This document shows, piece by piece, positions 9,193-17,541 of a stretch of 37,772 nucleotides of DNA. The position numbers and the translations under genes are program-made. The notes under the pieces were generated by a model. The model was given only the letters and a program-made list of their open reading frames with translations. It was not told the origin of the DNA and ran no database searches. This DNA comes from Gammaproteobacteria bacterium (GTDB lineage: Bacteria > Pseudomonadota > Gammaproteobacteria > Pseudomonadales > Halieaceae), in the NCBI GenBank assembly GCA_030427485.1, contig JAUICG010000045.1, positions 1 to 37,772 on the forward strand, read 5' to 3'. Every line of letters begins with the position of its first letter. Within the stretch, counting starts at the first letter, position 1.

Positions 9193-9519
9193 GGCAAAAA
9201 AAAGCTTCCTTGTAGTTCAGCCCTGCGGACTGTAGCCCGAGTGATGGTTACCCGGCAGGGCGCGCGGTGCGCAACTGTCGAATCAGCAGATTTGTGTTTT
9301 GCAAGGCGTGTTGTCCGCAGGGATTCTAGCAGTTGGCCCGAGGACAGTTCAATCGCACAGCAGATCCGCCCCCATCCGTGCCGCGCGGTGCTTTCAATGT
9401 TAACGGTTTCCACTGTACACTGCAGTTTCCCGGTTGGGCAATCGGGCAGTTTTACATCATTACGCCGACAGGTTTTTAACACAGATGCAACTATCCAACC
9501 TGTTTCGATTGCCACCGGC
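9193..9519. other. Divergent intergenic region with a long-range inverted repeat
   Basis: The 327 bp between sulfotransferase and MFS genes contain a perfect 10-bp inverted repeat, CCCTGCGGAC (9221-9230) and GTCCGCAGGG (9313-9322), separated by 82 bp. It could close a structured transcript of about 102 nt, or be two half-sites of an operator. No known RNA family is recognised. No strong promoter pair is seen for either gene. Confidence 0.4.
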
Positions 9520-10746
9520 ATGAATTTACCCCCGCTATTCTCCGCACGCCTGCTGCGCTCCCTGCGACACCGCGAATTTCGCCTCTACTTTACCGCGCAG
9601 GCGATCTCTGTTACCGGCACATGGATGCAGAATGTTGCCCAGGCATGGCTGGTGTACCGGCTGACGGGCTCGAGCCTGATGCTGGGCCTGACGTCTTTTG
9701 CCGGCCTCGCCCCGATACTTCTGGGTGGGCTCTACGGCGGCGTGCTCGCTGACAGGATTTCGCGGCACCGTCTGTCAGTGCTGAGCCACCGTATCGCGAT
9801 GTTACAGGCCTTCGCGCTCGGTCTGTTGACCCTGTTCAAACTGGTTGAGGTATGGCACGTGATTGTCTTTGCGGTCATCCTGGGGACAACCCATGCATTC
9901 GGAATGCCGGCGCGACACGCCTTTATTTCAGAGCTCGTACCCAGGGAGGACCTGACCAACGCAATAGCCCTGCACTCCACGGCATTTAACGCAGCGCGAT
10001 TCACCGGTCCCGCACTGGCGGGCTGGATAGTCTATTTGTCCAATGAGGGCCCGGTGTTCGTGATAAACGGTTTCACCTACCTTTTCTTCCTGGTAGTGCT
10101 GCAACAAATCTCACCGCGCCAACCGAGCAATGAAACCAGTGGCAAGTCCGTTACGTTCTGGATCAAACAGGGCGCCTCTTATGCATGGCAGCACATCAAT
10201 ATACGTGCGGCACTGTTTATGGTAGCGCTGGCCGGCCTCGTCGGTACGCCCTATGCCGTACTGATGCCAGTGATCGCTGACAAGGTCTTTCATGGCGGAC
10301 CGGGGACTCTCGGCATACTACTCGGCGCGTCCGGTATCGGCTCGCTGCTGGGCGCCCTGGTGCTTGCGAACCGGGGTACCATGCAGGGCCTGGACACGGT
10401 CATCGGCGCAACCGGCCTGCTCGCGGGTATCGCCCTGATGCTGTTTTCCGCCACACAGACCCTGTGGGTGGCAATGCCATTACTCGCGCTCGCGGGATTC
10501 TGCCTGACCACGCTGGTAGCTTCCGGCAATACCCTGATACAGCTTATCGTGCCGAACGAACTCAGGGGCCGCGTGATTTCGCTTTTTTCCGTCGCCTTCA
10601 TCGGCGCCTCGCCCATTGGGAACCTGATGGCCGGCGCCCTGGCGGAATCCATCGCGGTCACCAATACGGTGCTGGTCTGTGGCGCAATCTGCGCGCTGTT
10701 GTCGACGGTGTACCTGCTGACGGTGCCGCGAGGCACAGAACTGTAA
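9520..10746 (+). CDS. MFS transporter, enterobactin-exporter (EntS)/MFS_3-like
   Basis: 408-residue inner-membrane secondary transporter with about 12 hydrophobic helices, expected to export a small molecule driven by the proton gradient. The start is ATG 9520. The same frame is open back to 8926, but that part is antisense to the sulfotransferase and does not look like protein. Typical features are LRHREFRLYFTAQAISVTG at the N-terminus, the MFS loop after helix 2 (GGVLADRISRHRL) and VPNELRGRVISLFSVAFIG in the second half. These fit the MFS_3 family, which includes siderophore and drug exporters. The substrate is unknown. It could export the product of nearby biosynthetic genes, but no direct link is seen. 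The stop is followed by a hairpin (10758-10778). Confidence 0.88.
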   Translation: MNLPPLFSARLLRSLRHREFRLYFTAQAISVTGTWMQNVAQAWLVYRLTGSSLMLGLTSFAGLAPILLGGLYGGVLADRISRHRLSVLSHRIAMLQAFALGLLTLFKLVEVWHVIVFAVILGTTHAFGMPARHAFISELVPREDLTNAIALHSTAFNAARFTGPALAGWIVYLSNEGPVFVINGFTYLFFLVVLQQISPRQPSNETSGKSVTFWIKQGASYAWQHINIRAALFMVALAGLVGTPYAVLMPVIADKVFHGGPGTLGILLGASGIGSLLGALVLANRGTMQGLDTVIGATGLLAGIALMLFSATQTLWVAMPLLALAGFCLTTLVASGNTLIQLIVPNELRGRVISLFSVAFIGASPIGNLMAGALAESIAVTNTVLVCGAICALLSTVYLLTVPRGTEL

Positions 10747-10757
10747 CGCCAGGAGAG

Positions 10758-10778
10758 CTGCAACCTGGCCAGTTGCAG
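10758..10778. terminator. Hairpin between convergent genes
   Basis: Perfect 7-bp stem CTGCAAC/GTTGCAG with a 7-nt loop, placed in the 51-bp gap between the convergent MFS and esterase genes. It could act on both strands, but no U-run follows on either side, so a Rho-independent role is uncertain. Confidence 0.4.
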
Positions 10779-10797
10779 TCGTCAAGGCGCTACACCA

Positions 10798-11811
10798 TCA
10801 TCGGTTCACTTCACCGGCGAAGAAATCCAGGATGGGTTCGTTGTACGCATCCTGCCACAGGTGTTTGAATACATCTTTCTTCCCGCTTGCGGGAATGATG
10901 TACGCCCCGCTATCAACATAGCCCTCTTTCACCAGCATCTTTCCCGCTTTTTTCATGCACGATAAATCCACAATACCATCAGAGGCGTCCTGGAATTGCT
11001 TGAACACGGGTTTGGTGCGCCCGTCGGCACCCGGCCAGGCGGATTCGCCCGGATACGATGGCGCCTCGCAGGCATCGTCCTCAATAATCTGCGCGTTAGT
11101 CTCCCTGTCCACCAGGATACCCTTCGCCGATTTGCGCCTGGACAGGGAGGTATCGCATATCGGGTCTGTGCCGTACGGATCACCGGCCGATACCGGGGCG
11201 AACGCTGTAATCCTGTCCGCAAAGTAGGTCGCAGCCCGAATAGTCATATACCCACCAGTCGACAGGCCGGTCATAAACACGGCCTGCGAACTTCCCGCAG
11301 GTCGCTTCGACGGAATCACGTCATCGAGGACCTGGCCGATATAGGGCAGGTCGATATTGGGGCGTTCCAGGACTGAAAAATCAAAACGTTTACCGCAGAC
11401 CCGTCCCTGCGCATCGGTGACCACGTCATCAGTGGATTCAAGCACAATCACCGCAAAACCCCGGGCAAGCGCCATTTCAGTAAACGCGATTTGCGGTTTC
11501 ACCATACGCCAGCCACTACAAAACTGAGCCGCTTCACCGCCTCCACCGTGCAGAACCATAATGACGCCTTTCTGCCACTTCCCTTCCGGCCCCTTGTACA
11601 GCAGGCTGCGCTGCCGGCCCGCAACGTCGAGGGAAATCTTCTGCCAGCCATCCCTGATACACCTGCGCTCGGCCCAGCTCGCGCCCTTCTCGCTTTTATC
11701 TGCCTGGCGGGAATCACTGCCTGTCGCGGCATTACCGGTCGCGCAGCTACCGACGAGGGAAAAAATCACAGTGAACAATATAACCCGGTAACAGTGTGCT
11801 TCGATCACCAT
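10798..11811 (-). CDS. Exported lipoprotein esterase, PHB-depolymerase/LpqC-like alpha/beta hydrolase
   Basis: 337 residues. The N-terminus is a lipoprotein signal with lipobox VGSC (C23), so the mature enzyme would be lipid-anchored in the periplasm or outer membrane. The alpha/beta hydrolase core has the oxyanion motif VLHGGGGEAAQF (about 87-98) and the nucleophile elbow TGLSTGGYM with S184. KKDVFKHLWQDA near the C-terminus probably supplies the catalytic His. Many cysteines (98, 139, 208 region and others) suggest disulfides, as in secreted esterases of this family. Expected to cleave an ester in a polymer, a polyketide or a phenolic compound. Actual substrate unknown. It is convergent with the MFS gene and divergent from the serine hydrolase gene at 11948. 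Confidence 0.82.
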   Translation of the reverse strand: MVIEAHCYRVILFTVIFSLVGSCATGNAATGSDSRQADKSEKGASWAERRCIRDGWQKISLDVAGRQRSLLYKGPEGKWQKGVIMVLHGGGGEAAQFCSGWRMVKPQIAFTEMALARGFAVIVLESTDDVVTDAQGRVCGKRFDFSVLERPNIDLPYIGQVLDDVIPSKRPAGSSQAVFMTGLSTGGYMTIRAATYFADRITAFAPVSAGDPYGTDPICDTSLSRRKSAKGILVDRETNAQIIEDDACEAPSYPGESAWPGADGRTKPVFKQFQDASDGIVDLSCMKKAGKMLVKEGYVDSGAYIIPASGKKDVFKHLWQDAYNEPILDFFAGEVNR

Positions 11812-11947
11812 ATACTTTGCCTCCAGCAGGGTCCGCTCGCAGAGTCGCTTGTCGACGGAAACAGCCGTCGCTTACAATGGCCACGGGACCAGGCAGAACG
11901 GATTGGGCCCGCCCCGTGATCACCCTGGCGCGCTTCCCCGGGTTGCG

Positions 11948-13090
11948 ATGAAGCGGGCCAAAGTGTCTGGAATTCATGCATTCAGCACTGCAATGGTGGC
12001 CCGGAGCCAGGGAACATGCAATACACTGATCAAGGACGATACCCCGGGGAGCAGCATTTTTCAGTCATTTCCCGGAGTGGAGGCGGCACACGGGATGAGT
12101 GGTGATTCACTTGAGCGCGCCCTGGCGCTGGCCGGGGAATACCATGCCAGCGGCGTGGTGATCCTCCATGACGGCAGCATCATCACGGAGCGCTACTGGG
12201 GAGATTGGGACGCCGAAACAGGCGGTATCATCAGTTCGGCGACAAAAAGCATCGTCTCGGTCCTCGTCGGTCTCTGCCTGAGCGACGGTACGATAGACAA
12301 TCTCGACCAACCGCTGGCCGATTTCATCCTGAAGTTCAAGATCAAGCCCAGGGACAGGATAACCGTTCGCCACCTGCTGAGCATGACCAGCGGTCTGCAA
12401 AAACCGCCCCTCTGGCGCATGCGGCCCGGCATGGTGCAGAACGAGCGGGAGTTCGCCGCGAGCCTGCCGCTGCAGCATGAACCGGGTACGACCTGGGACT
12501 ACAACACCATTGCGTTTCGCATTCTCTTCCAGCTTATCCAGGAGGCCAGCGGCCAGACGCTCGCCGAGTTTACTCGCCTCAGGTTGTTCGAACCGCTTGG
12601 CATGACCTCGTCCCACTGGCGCACCAGGGAGTTCAGCAGCGTTCCCACCTACCTGAATCTTGTCTGCTCCGCACGCGACATGGCCCGCTTTGGCTTGCTG
12701 GTCCAGCAGTATGGCGGCTGGCAGGGGCAGCAGCTGGTGAGGCGGGATTTCATGGAAACAGCGCTGCAGCCAAGCCAGACGTTCAACCCCAATTTCGGTC
12801 TACTCTTCTGGCTGAACGGTCCCAAGCGCCGCCTGCTACCCGATTGCCCGGCTGATACCGTGATTGCCATGGGGGCCGATGATACACGCATTACCATCAT
12901 TCCCTCGCTGAAGCTGGTGGTCAGTCGACTGGGTAAACGGTTTACCCCGCCGAGCGAACTCATGCGCCACGAACACGGCAACCCGGAAGGTTTTCACAAC
13001 ACCTTTATGCGCATGATTTGCCGCAGTATCGACGACTCTCCCTTACAACAGAACAGCGGCTCGGCGGCGTTCGCGGGCCCGATCACATAA
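11948..13090 (+). CDS. Serine hydrolase, class C beta-lactamase/esterase EstB-like family
   Basis: About 380 residues of a penicillin-binding-like fold that acts as an esterase, amidase or D-aminopeptidase rather than necessarily as a beta-lactamase. The nucleophile motif S-x-x-K is SATK (S97, K100), followed by HLLSMTSGLQ, which is typical of the family. The second motif reads WDYNTIAF, so the usual Tyr-x-Asn is altered to Tyr-Asn-Thr. The third motif region is AMGADDTRITI, without a KTG. The start is uncertain. ATG 11948 is chosen, but the frame is open to TTG 11849 and another in-frame ATG is at residue 16. No clear ribosome binding site or signal peptide is seen. Followed by a 109-bp gap before the next gene. 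Confidence 0.82.
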   Translation: MKRAKVSGIHAFSTAMVARSQGTCNTLIKDDTPGSSIFQSFPGVEAAHGMSGDSLERALALAGEYHASGVVILHDGSIITERYWGDWDAETGGIISSATKSIVSVLVGLCLSDGTIDNLDQPLADFILKFKIKPRDRITVRHLLSMTSGLQKPPLWRMRPGMVQNEREFAASLPLQHEPGTTWDYNTIAFRILFQLIQEASGQTLAEFTRLRLFEPLGMTSSHWRTREFSSVPTYLNLVCSARDMARFGLLVQQYGGWQGQQLVRRDFMETALQPSQTFNPNFGLLFWLNGPKRRLLPDCPADTVIAMGADDTRITIIPSLKLVVSRLGKRFTPPSELMRHEHGNPEGFHNTFMRMICRSIDDSPLQQNSGSAAFAGPIT

Positions 13091-13199
13091 TATAGCTATA
13101 ACTACCTAATAATACTTGCCGCGCCATCTGTACCGCCACAATCTACCTGCTATGATGCTGGATATGCCCTGAACAACGCTGGAACTAGGGTGGTGAGTC

Positions 13200-15032
13200 A
13201 TGAAACGTGCGCCTGCTTCAACACATGCCAATGGTTATTCTGCGGTGTTCCGCGATTGGCGGCTGCTTTTTCTACTGTTCGCCAGCCTGTGCCTGCCGCA
13301 CATCGCCAGTGCCGACGTGACGGGTAAACTGCTGGTCACGCCAACGGTGGCACCCGGCAATCCGGTCGCTGTACAACTGAGAGACGCCGACCTCAACACC
13401 CACGCGGCGACACCGCAAAGCATCAGCCTCACGGTGCTGAACAATGCCAGCAATGAAATCGAGACTGTCACCCTTGTCGAGACCGGTAACAATTCCGGTG
13501 TGTTTGTCGGAACGCTGCAGACCCTTCTGGGAGTCGCTGCCGGTTCGAACAATGACGGCCTGATGCATATCGGCCCTGCCAAAACCCTTACAACCACTTA
13601 CTTCGATGCGCGCAACAATAGCGGCGTCAGTACGACCACCACTGCAGTGACTAACGCGACCGGCGGTGCGGATTTCTTTGCCAACTTCCTTAAGCAACCC
13701 GCCTACTATCTACCGGTCTTCCCACTCAACGGTGAACAGTTCGGTGGTGACCTGACGGCCAGCTACTACCAGTTCTATGTACCCGCCAGCGCGGGCCGGG
13801 AGCTGTTGATCCTCGGCGAATACCCGCGCGCGCGGTACTTTGCCGTCACGGTATACGATGACCACGGCGCCATCATCGACACCCTGTACGATGCGCAGAT
13901 CGCCCCGCTTAAAGCGAGCGTCGGTAACCCCTTTTCCGTCGGCGGGCCCGCAAATAGCGAGGACATCCTTTACGCGATCCGTGTGCAGCTGGCAGATCAA
14001 CTGGTACAGACACCGCAGGCCGGCTGCCAGTTCACGGGCGTCGATGTTCACAGCAATGTACTGGACGGGCGCTACCGCCACTCCGCCGGTAACCGCTACT
14101 CAGGCGACCAGACCGGTTTCATGACTACACTGCAGGACGGCAGCAGCATTACGCACGATGACAGCACTGACAACGAGGGTGTCTGGGTCATCATCCGCAC
14201 CTATCTGGCAGAGGAAGATGGCGTTACCGGAGCGTTCAACCTGACGACACCGCTGGTGTTCCTTCGCGATTCAGCAACGGGTTGCGCCGAGAATATGTTC
14301 AAACTGGCCGGTCGCGCGCAAACCAATCCGAATGAAAGACTGCCCCGCAGCGAATGGCCCAGTTTTTATTCGACCATCAACTTCGCGCAGATGGCAGCGC
14401 ACGATCAACACGAAAAAGACAGCTCCCCGCTCACGCCGTACGGTCTGGACCCCAACAACCGCGCCGCCTGGTATGGCGGTTCCGAATATATCCTCGGCGA
14501 TAACCCGGATACCGGTTATCTCGCGACGTCTGTCGGCAGTAAGGGCGCTCCCGATCAACTCAACCGGGATGGCAGGGTCATGCGGGTGCGTTTCCGACTA
14601 CCACAGGTGCCCTGCCAGTCACCCGCCTGCGCGCTGACCGGCGCGGAGGAAATGCGCTACTGGGGTCTCTCATTCGTCGAGGGCGAACGGCATGTGTTCG
14701 CCTCAATCTCGGACCTCGACGTCAACCCCGATGAAAACGGCTACGTCAACCTGATCATCACGTTCGGCACGCCGCTGCCACCGCGCATTACCAGGTTTTT
14801 TGGTTACAGCGTGCTCGAATTGCCTGTGGTGCCGCTGCGCCTGATCACCATGCGCAATATCATTCCGGGCGCAAACTTTTCCTGCGCCGTCGATATCGTT
14901 CCGTTCAAAACGAATGAACACAACGAGCAGAATGGTTATCTTGGAGAATATGCACCCTTCATTGACTACCTGCTTCCAACTGACCTGCCCATCTATGCCG
15001 TACCCAGGGTGGAGGCCGGTTCCTGCCAGTAA
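13200..15032 (+). CDS. Large secreted protein of unknown function
   Basis: 610 residues with a signal peptide (basic N-terminus, hydrophobic WRLLFLLFASLCLPHIASA, cleavage after about residue 38). I do not recognise the overall family. Residues about 40-115 resemble the Ig-like segments of bacterial surface proteins that contain SLTVLN...ETVTLVETGNNSGVF. The rest looks beta-rich and contains few cysteines (C-Q at 279, CQSPAC around 468, the last pair at the end), consistent with extracytoplasmic folding. No catalytic motif stands out. The ATG at 13200 has GGTGGTGAG just upstream, and a TATGAT box lies at 13151. It precedes the sulfatase-fold gene by 158 bp, but a strong dyad in that gap suggests separate control. 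Confidence 0.75.
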   Translation: MKRAPASTHANGYSAVFRDWRLLFLLFASLCLPHIASADVTGKLLVTPTVAPGNPVAVQLRDADLNTHAATPQSISLTVLNNASNEIETVTLVETGNNSGVFVGTLQTLLGVAAGSNNDGLMHIGPAKTLTTTYFDARNNSGVSTTTTAVTNATGGADFFANFLKQPAYYLPVFPLNGEQFGGDLTASYYQFYVPASAGRELLILGEYPRARYFAVTVYDDHGAIIDTLYDAQIAPLKASVGNPFSVGGPANSEDILYAIRVQLADQLVQTPQAGCQFTGVDVHSNVLDGRYRHSAGNRYSGDQTGFMTTLQDGSSITHDDSTDNEGVWVIIRTYLAEEDGVTGAFNLTTPLVFLRDSATGCAENMFKLAGRAQTNPNERLPRSEWPSFYSTINFAQMAAHDQHEKDSSPLTPYGLDPNNRAAWYGGSEYILGDNPDTGYLATSVGSKGAPDQLNRDGRVMRVRFRLPQVPCQSPACALTGAEEMRYWGLSFVEGERHVFASISDLDVNPDENGYVNLIITFGTPLPPRITRFFGYSVLELPVVPLRLITMRNIIPGANFSCAVDIVPFKTNEHNEQNGYLGEYAPFIDYLLPTDLPIYAVPRVEAGSCQ

Positions 15033-15101
15033 ACCGCAGTCACAATGGCACGTGTTTTGCTGTATTATCCTTCCATCGCAGAAGAGGGATGCGCGATTGA
15101 T

Positions 15102-15128
15102 CAATTTGCACACAAAAGGTGCAAATTG
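15102..15128. promoter_or_regulatory. 27-bp perfect dyad upstream of the sulfatase-fold gene
   Basis: Arms CAATTTGCAC (15102-15111) and GTGCAAATTG (15119-15128) are perfect inverted repeats around a 7-nt centre, 62 bp before ATG 15191. As DNA it resembles a dimeric regulator operator. As RNA it would form a 10-bp hairpin. No T-run follows, so a simple terminator for the upstream gene is less likely. Confidence 0.6.
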
Positions 15129-15190
15129 TCCTCGCCGCAGGCAGAACCATTGTTTTCGCACAGTGACACCAGACAGGACTAAACGCGGAC

Positions 15191-16009
15191 ATGAATAACA
15201 TCGTATTTATCATCATGGACAGTTGCCGGCTTGATTCATTCATGAACGCCAACACACCGAATATCGATCGTATCGGCAAGGTGGAGAAACGCTATTCCTA
15301 TGCCTCGTGGACAGCGCCCTCACATTATGCCTTCACTATGGGCATGCTGCCGCATGCCAGCCCGACAGAAATCTACGCCTCCGAAGTCTACAAGGAGGAA
15401 TTCGCTCTCTGGACAGAGCGGACCGGCAGCAAGGAGCTTGCCTTTCGCGATTTCCTGCCGGAACTGTCACTGCCGAAGGTGCTGTCGAATCTGGGCTATG
15501 AAACCATCGCCCGTGTTTCCATGCCGGTACTGAACCAGTACACGCTTATCAACCAGCACTTCGACGATTACAAGCTGATGGACAATCACAATAATTTCGC
15601 CGGGATGGTCGAGGAAATCGAGTTTGACGAGCACATACCGAAGTATTACTTCCTCAACCTCGGCGAGACCCACTACCCCTATATGCTGGAAGGCGATGAC
15701 CTGCCCCGCATCTCCGGTGTGCACGGCGTATTTAAATCGCTGGGCGGCAGCAAACCGAAGAATACAGCCAGTTCCGATCACTTCTTCGATTCCGCGCAAA
15801 TGAAAATGCTGCATGACCAGCAGGTCACCTGCGTCGAGTATATCGATGGCTATGTCGGCAAGATCATGGACAAGGCGCCGGAAGATACCTACTTCATCGT
15901 AACCGCTGACCACGGCGAACTGTTTGGTGAGAACGGCTATTTCGGTCACGGTCCCATCATGCATGAAAAATGCTTTGAAGTGCCGTTCGTCGAAGGCAGG
16001 CTCGGTTAG
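15191..16009 (+). CDS. Short sulfatase/alkaline-phosphatase-fold hydrolase with Thr in the nucleophile position
   Basis: 272 residues of the sulfatase/phosphodiesterase superfamily. The N-terminal metal site is FIIMDSCRLDS (D9, likely also the following D14). The segment where sulfatases have C-x-P-S-R reads WTAPSHYAF (Thr at residue 41), so no formylglycine can be formed. A Thr nucleophile is known from phosphoglycerol and phosphoethanolamine transferases of this fold. The second metal site is VTADHGELFGENGYFGHGP near the C-terminus (ADHGE, then G-H). There is no signal peptide or membrane segment, so it should be cytoplasmic. At 272 residues it is short and lacks the C-terminal subdomain of true sulfatases. 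The actual reaction, probably on a phosphoester or sulfoester, is unknown. Confidence 0.72.
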   Translation: MNNIVFIIMDSCRLDSFMNANTPNIDRIGKVEKRYSYASWTAPSHYAFTMGMLPHASPTEIYASEVYKEEFALWTERTGSKELAFRDFLPELSLPKVLSNLGYETIARVSMPVLNQYTLINQHFDDYKLMDNHNNFAGMVEEIEFDEHIPKYYFLNLGETHYPYMLEGDDLPRISGVHGVFKSLGGSKPKNTASSDHFFDSAQMKMLHDQQVTCVEYIDGYVGKIMDKAPEDTYFIVTADHGELFGENGYFGHGPIMHEKCFEVPFVEGRLG

Positions 16010-16017
16010 GCGCTGCT

Positions 16018-16050
16018 ACCCGCAATACCCGGATACAACAGACTGCGGGT
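16018..16050. terminator. Weak hairpin between convergent genes
   Basis: ACCCGCA (16018-16024) and TGCGGGT (16044-16050) can pair across a 19-nt loop, between the convergent sulfatase-fold and TetR genes. The long loop and lack of a U-run make this a low-confidence terminator. Confidence 0.25.
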
Positions 16051-16074
16051 GGAGGGCTCCCCCCTACGATCCTC

Positions 16075-16680
16075 CTACTTCAGGAATTTGAAGAGACTGC
16101 GCGCGACAAGCCCCAGCTGGTCGCGCAGTGCATCGTCTTCCGTTTCCGAGACCAGGGGGTGCATCACCGCGCCGCCGATTGCCGTGACCAGCATCGCCGC
16201 TGCGACGCGCGCTTCAGTGTCCATCCGGTTGCCGGTCAATAATCGATCCAGACGCTCCATCACACGCCGAAACGGCGGGTGTTCCTGAATCAGGCGCAGC
16301 ATGACCGGATCCTGCTGGATGAAACTTGCTGAGCGCCGGCGCAACACCGCAAGATCAATCAGTCCCTCAACCAGCGCTTCATAGCTGCGCAATCGCGACG
16401 GTTGCGCCTCGGCGGTATCCATCAGTTCTTCCAGCCGGTCGAATATCAGGCTGCCGAGAGCGTGAACGATATCCTCCTTGGCCTGGAACTGGTGATAGAC
16501 AGCGGCCTTGGTCACACCGAGCGCTTTCGCGATCATCTGCAGCGAGGTGCCGCTGACGCCGTGGGCGCTGAACAGCTCAAAGGCGACTTCCAGGATGCGC
16601 AGCTGTGCCGGGCTGAACGTTTCAATACTGGCGCGGCCGGTATTCAAGCGACAGGGCGGCCATGCAGGCAGCTGCCGCAT
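16075..16680 (-). CDS. TetR/AcrR-family transcriptional regulator
   Basis: 201 residues. The N-terminal DNA-binding domain (about 20-75) has the typical pattern ILEVAFELFSAHGVSGTSL followed by the recognition helix GVTKAAVYHQFQAKEDI. The C-terminal ligand and dimer domain is helical and not assigned to a ligand. TetR proteins bind palindromes and are released by a small ligand. It is divergent from the membrane-protein operon starting at 16837, and the 156-bp gap holds an 18-bp perfect palindrome (16788-16805), the best candidate for its operator. The start ATG 16680 has no clear ribosome binding site, and the first ~18 residues are unusual (MRQLPAWPPCRL), so the true start may be internal. 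Confidence 0.9.
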   Translation of the reverse strand: MRQLPAWPPCRLNTGRASIETFSPAQLRILEVAFELFSAHGVSGTSLQMIAKALGVTKAAVYHQFQAKEDIVHALGSLIFDRLEELMDTAEAQPSRLRSYEALVEGLIDLAVLRRRSASFIQQDPVMLRLIQEHPPFRRVMERLDRLLTGNRMDTEARVAAAMLVTAIGGAVMHPLVSETEDDALRDQLGLVARSLFKFLK

Positions 16681-16787
16681 AAGCTGGTGGGTGGTGACAG
16701 GATCGGATACATGGGGCGAGAGTATGTGTTCGCCGACCCGCTGTCCAGCCGCCTGGCCACAGGTGTGGGGAAATGAATTTGCATCTG

Positions 16788-16805
16788 GATAGCCGATCGG
16801 CTATC
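16788..16805. promoter_or_regulatory. Probable TetR operator, 18-bp perfect palindrome
   Basis: GATAGCCGATCGGCTATC is fully symmetric. It lies 31 bp upstream of ATG 16837 and overlaps the region between a possible -35 (TTGCAT, 16779-16784) and -10 (TATCTT, 16802-16807, 17-bp spacing). Binding there would block RNA polymerase on the operon. The divergent TetR gene at 16075-16680 is the expected regulator. Confidence 0.75.
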
Positions 16806-16836
16806 TTTACTCCGGCAGGCGCAGAGGTGGGCAACT

Positions 16837-17541
16837 ATGAGTACGAGAGGACAGCTTTTGCTGTTGTGGACTACACCGGTCGCCGGTGTCCTGTTTCTCG
16901 CTGCGTATCTGATGTTTCCCGGATTTTCTCCCCCGATGTCGCCGACCATGACGCCCGAGGAAGTAGCCGCATTCCTGCAGGCCAATCTCACGGCCACGCG
17001 CGGCGTGGTTATATTCGTCAATCTCATAGGCGCCTCGCTGGTGCCCTTCTTCGCGTGCATCGCGGTGCAGATGCTGCGCGTGGGCAATTCCAGCCCGGTG
17101 TTCGCGTACTCCTACATCATCTGTGTCGGGATCGGGCTCACTGCATTCATCCTCGCCGATTACTGCTGGGGCGTCGCGGCCTACCGGCCCGATCGCGACC
17201 CACAACTGGTGAGTCTGCTGAACGATATGGCCTGGTTCTTCTTTATCGCGCCGGCCGGACTGGTCGTCGTGCAAAACCTGTGCCTGGCGGGCAGCATCTA
17301 CCTCGACGCGCGTCCGAAGCCGGTGTTCCCGCGCTGGGTCGCGCATTTCAATGTCGCCACCGCTGTGCTGATGATCCCCGGGGCGTTCGCAATTCTGCAC
17401 AAGGCGGGGCCGCTGGCCTGGGATGGCAGCCTGTCGTTCTCGCTGCGGCTCGCCACGTTCGCGGTCTACGTCGCAGTGATGTTCTTCGTGCTGCTGCGCG
17501 TCGTGCAGCAGCCCGTAGAGAGCGAGGGGGTATTGCTGTGA
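16837..17541 (+). CDS. Six-helix membrane protein of unknown family, first gene of TetR-controlled operon
   Basis: 234 residues with about six hydrophobic segments (for example WTTPVAGVLFLAAYLMF, VVIFVNLIGASLVPFFACIA, FAYSYIICVGIGLTAFILA). The stretch PPMSPTMTPEEVAAFLQAN after the first helix matches a similar segment in the next gene product (PPRSPTSDIADVIAFMQSP), so the two are probably paralogues. No metal- or haem-binding motif is obvious. The ATG at 16837 is preceded by AGAGG. Its stop overlaps the GTG start of the next gene (GTGA), so the two are translationally coupled and probably form a complex. I do not recognise a named family. The context of oxidase-like subunits III and IV suggests a membrane redox or transport role. 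Confidence 0.78.
   Translation: MSTRGQLLLLWTTPVAGVLFLAAYLMFPGFSPPMSPTMTPEEVAAFLQANLTATRGVVIFVNLIGASLVPFFACIAVQMLRVGNSSPVFAYSYIICVGIGLTAFILADYCWGVAAYRPDRDPQLVSLLNDMAWFFFIAPAGLVVVQNLCLAGSIYLDARPKPVFPRWVAHFNVATAVLMIPGAFAILHKAGPLAWDGSLSFSLRLATFAVYVAVMFFVLLRVVQQPVESEGVLL

Noticed and set aside
8926..9519. 198-residue N-terminal extension of the MFS transporter
   Set aside because: It overlaps the sulfotransferase gene on the other strand and does not read like protein; the hydrophobic core begins just after ATG 9520.
16773..17537. N-terminal extension of the second membrane protein
   Set aside because: It is an out-of-frame reading of the first membrane protein gene; the GTGA overlap gives the natural start.
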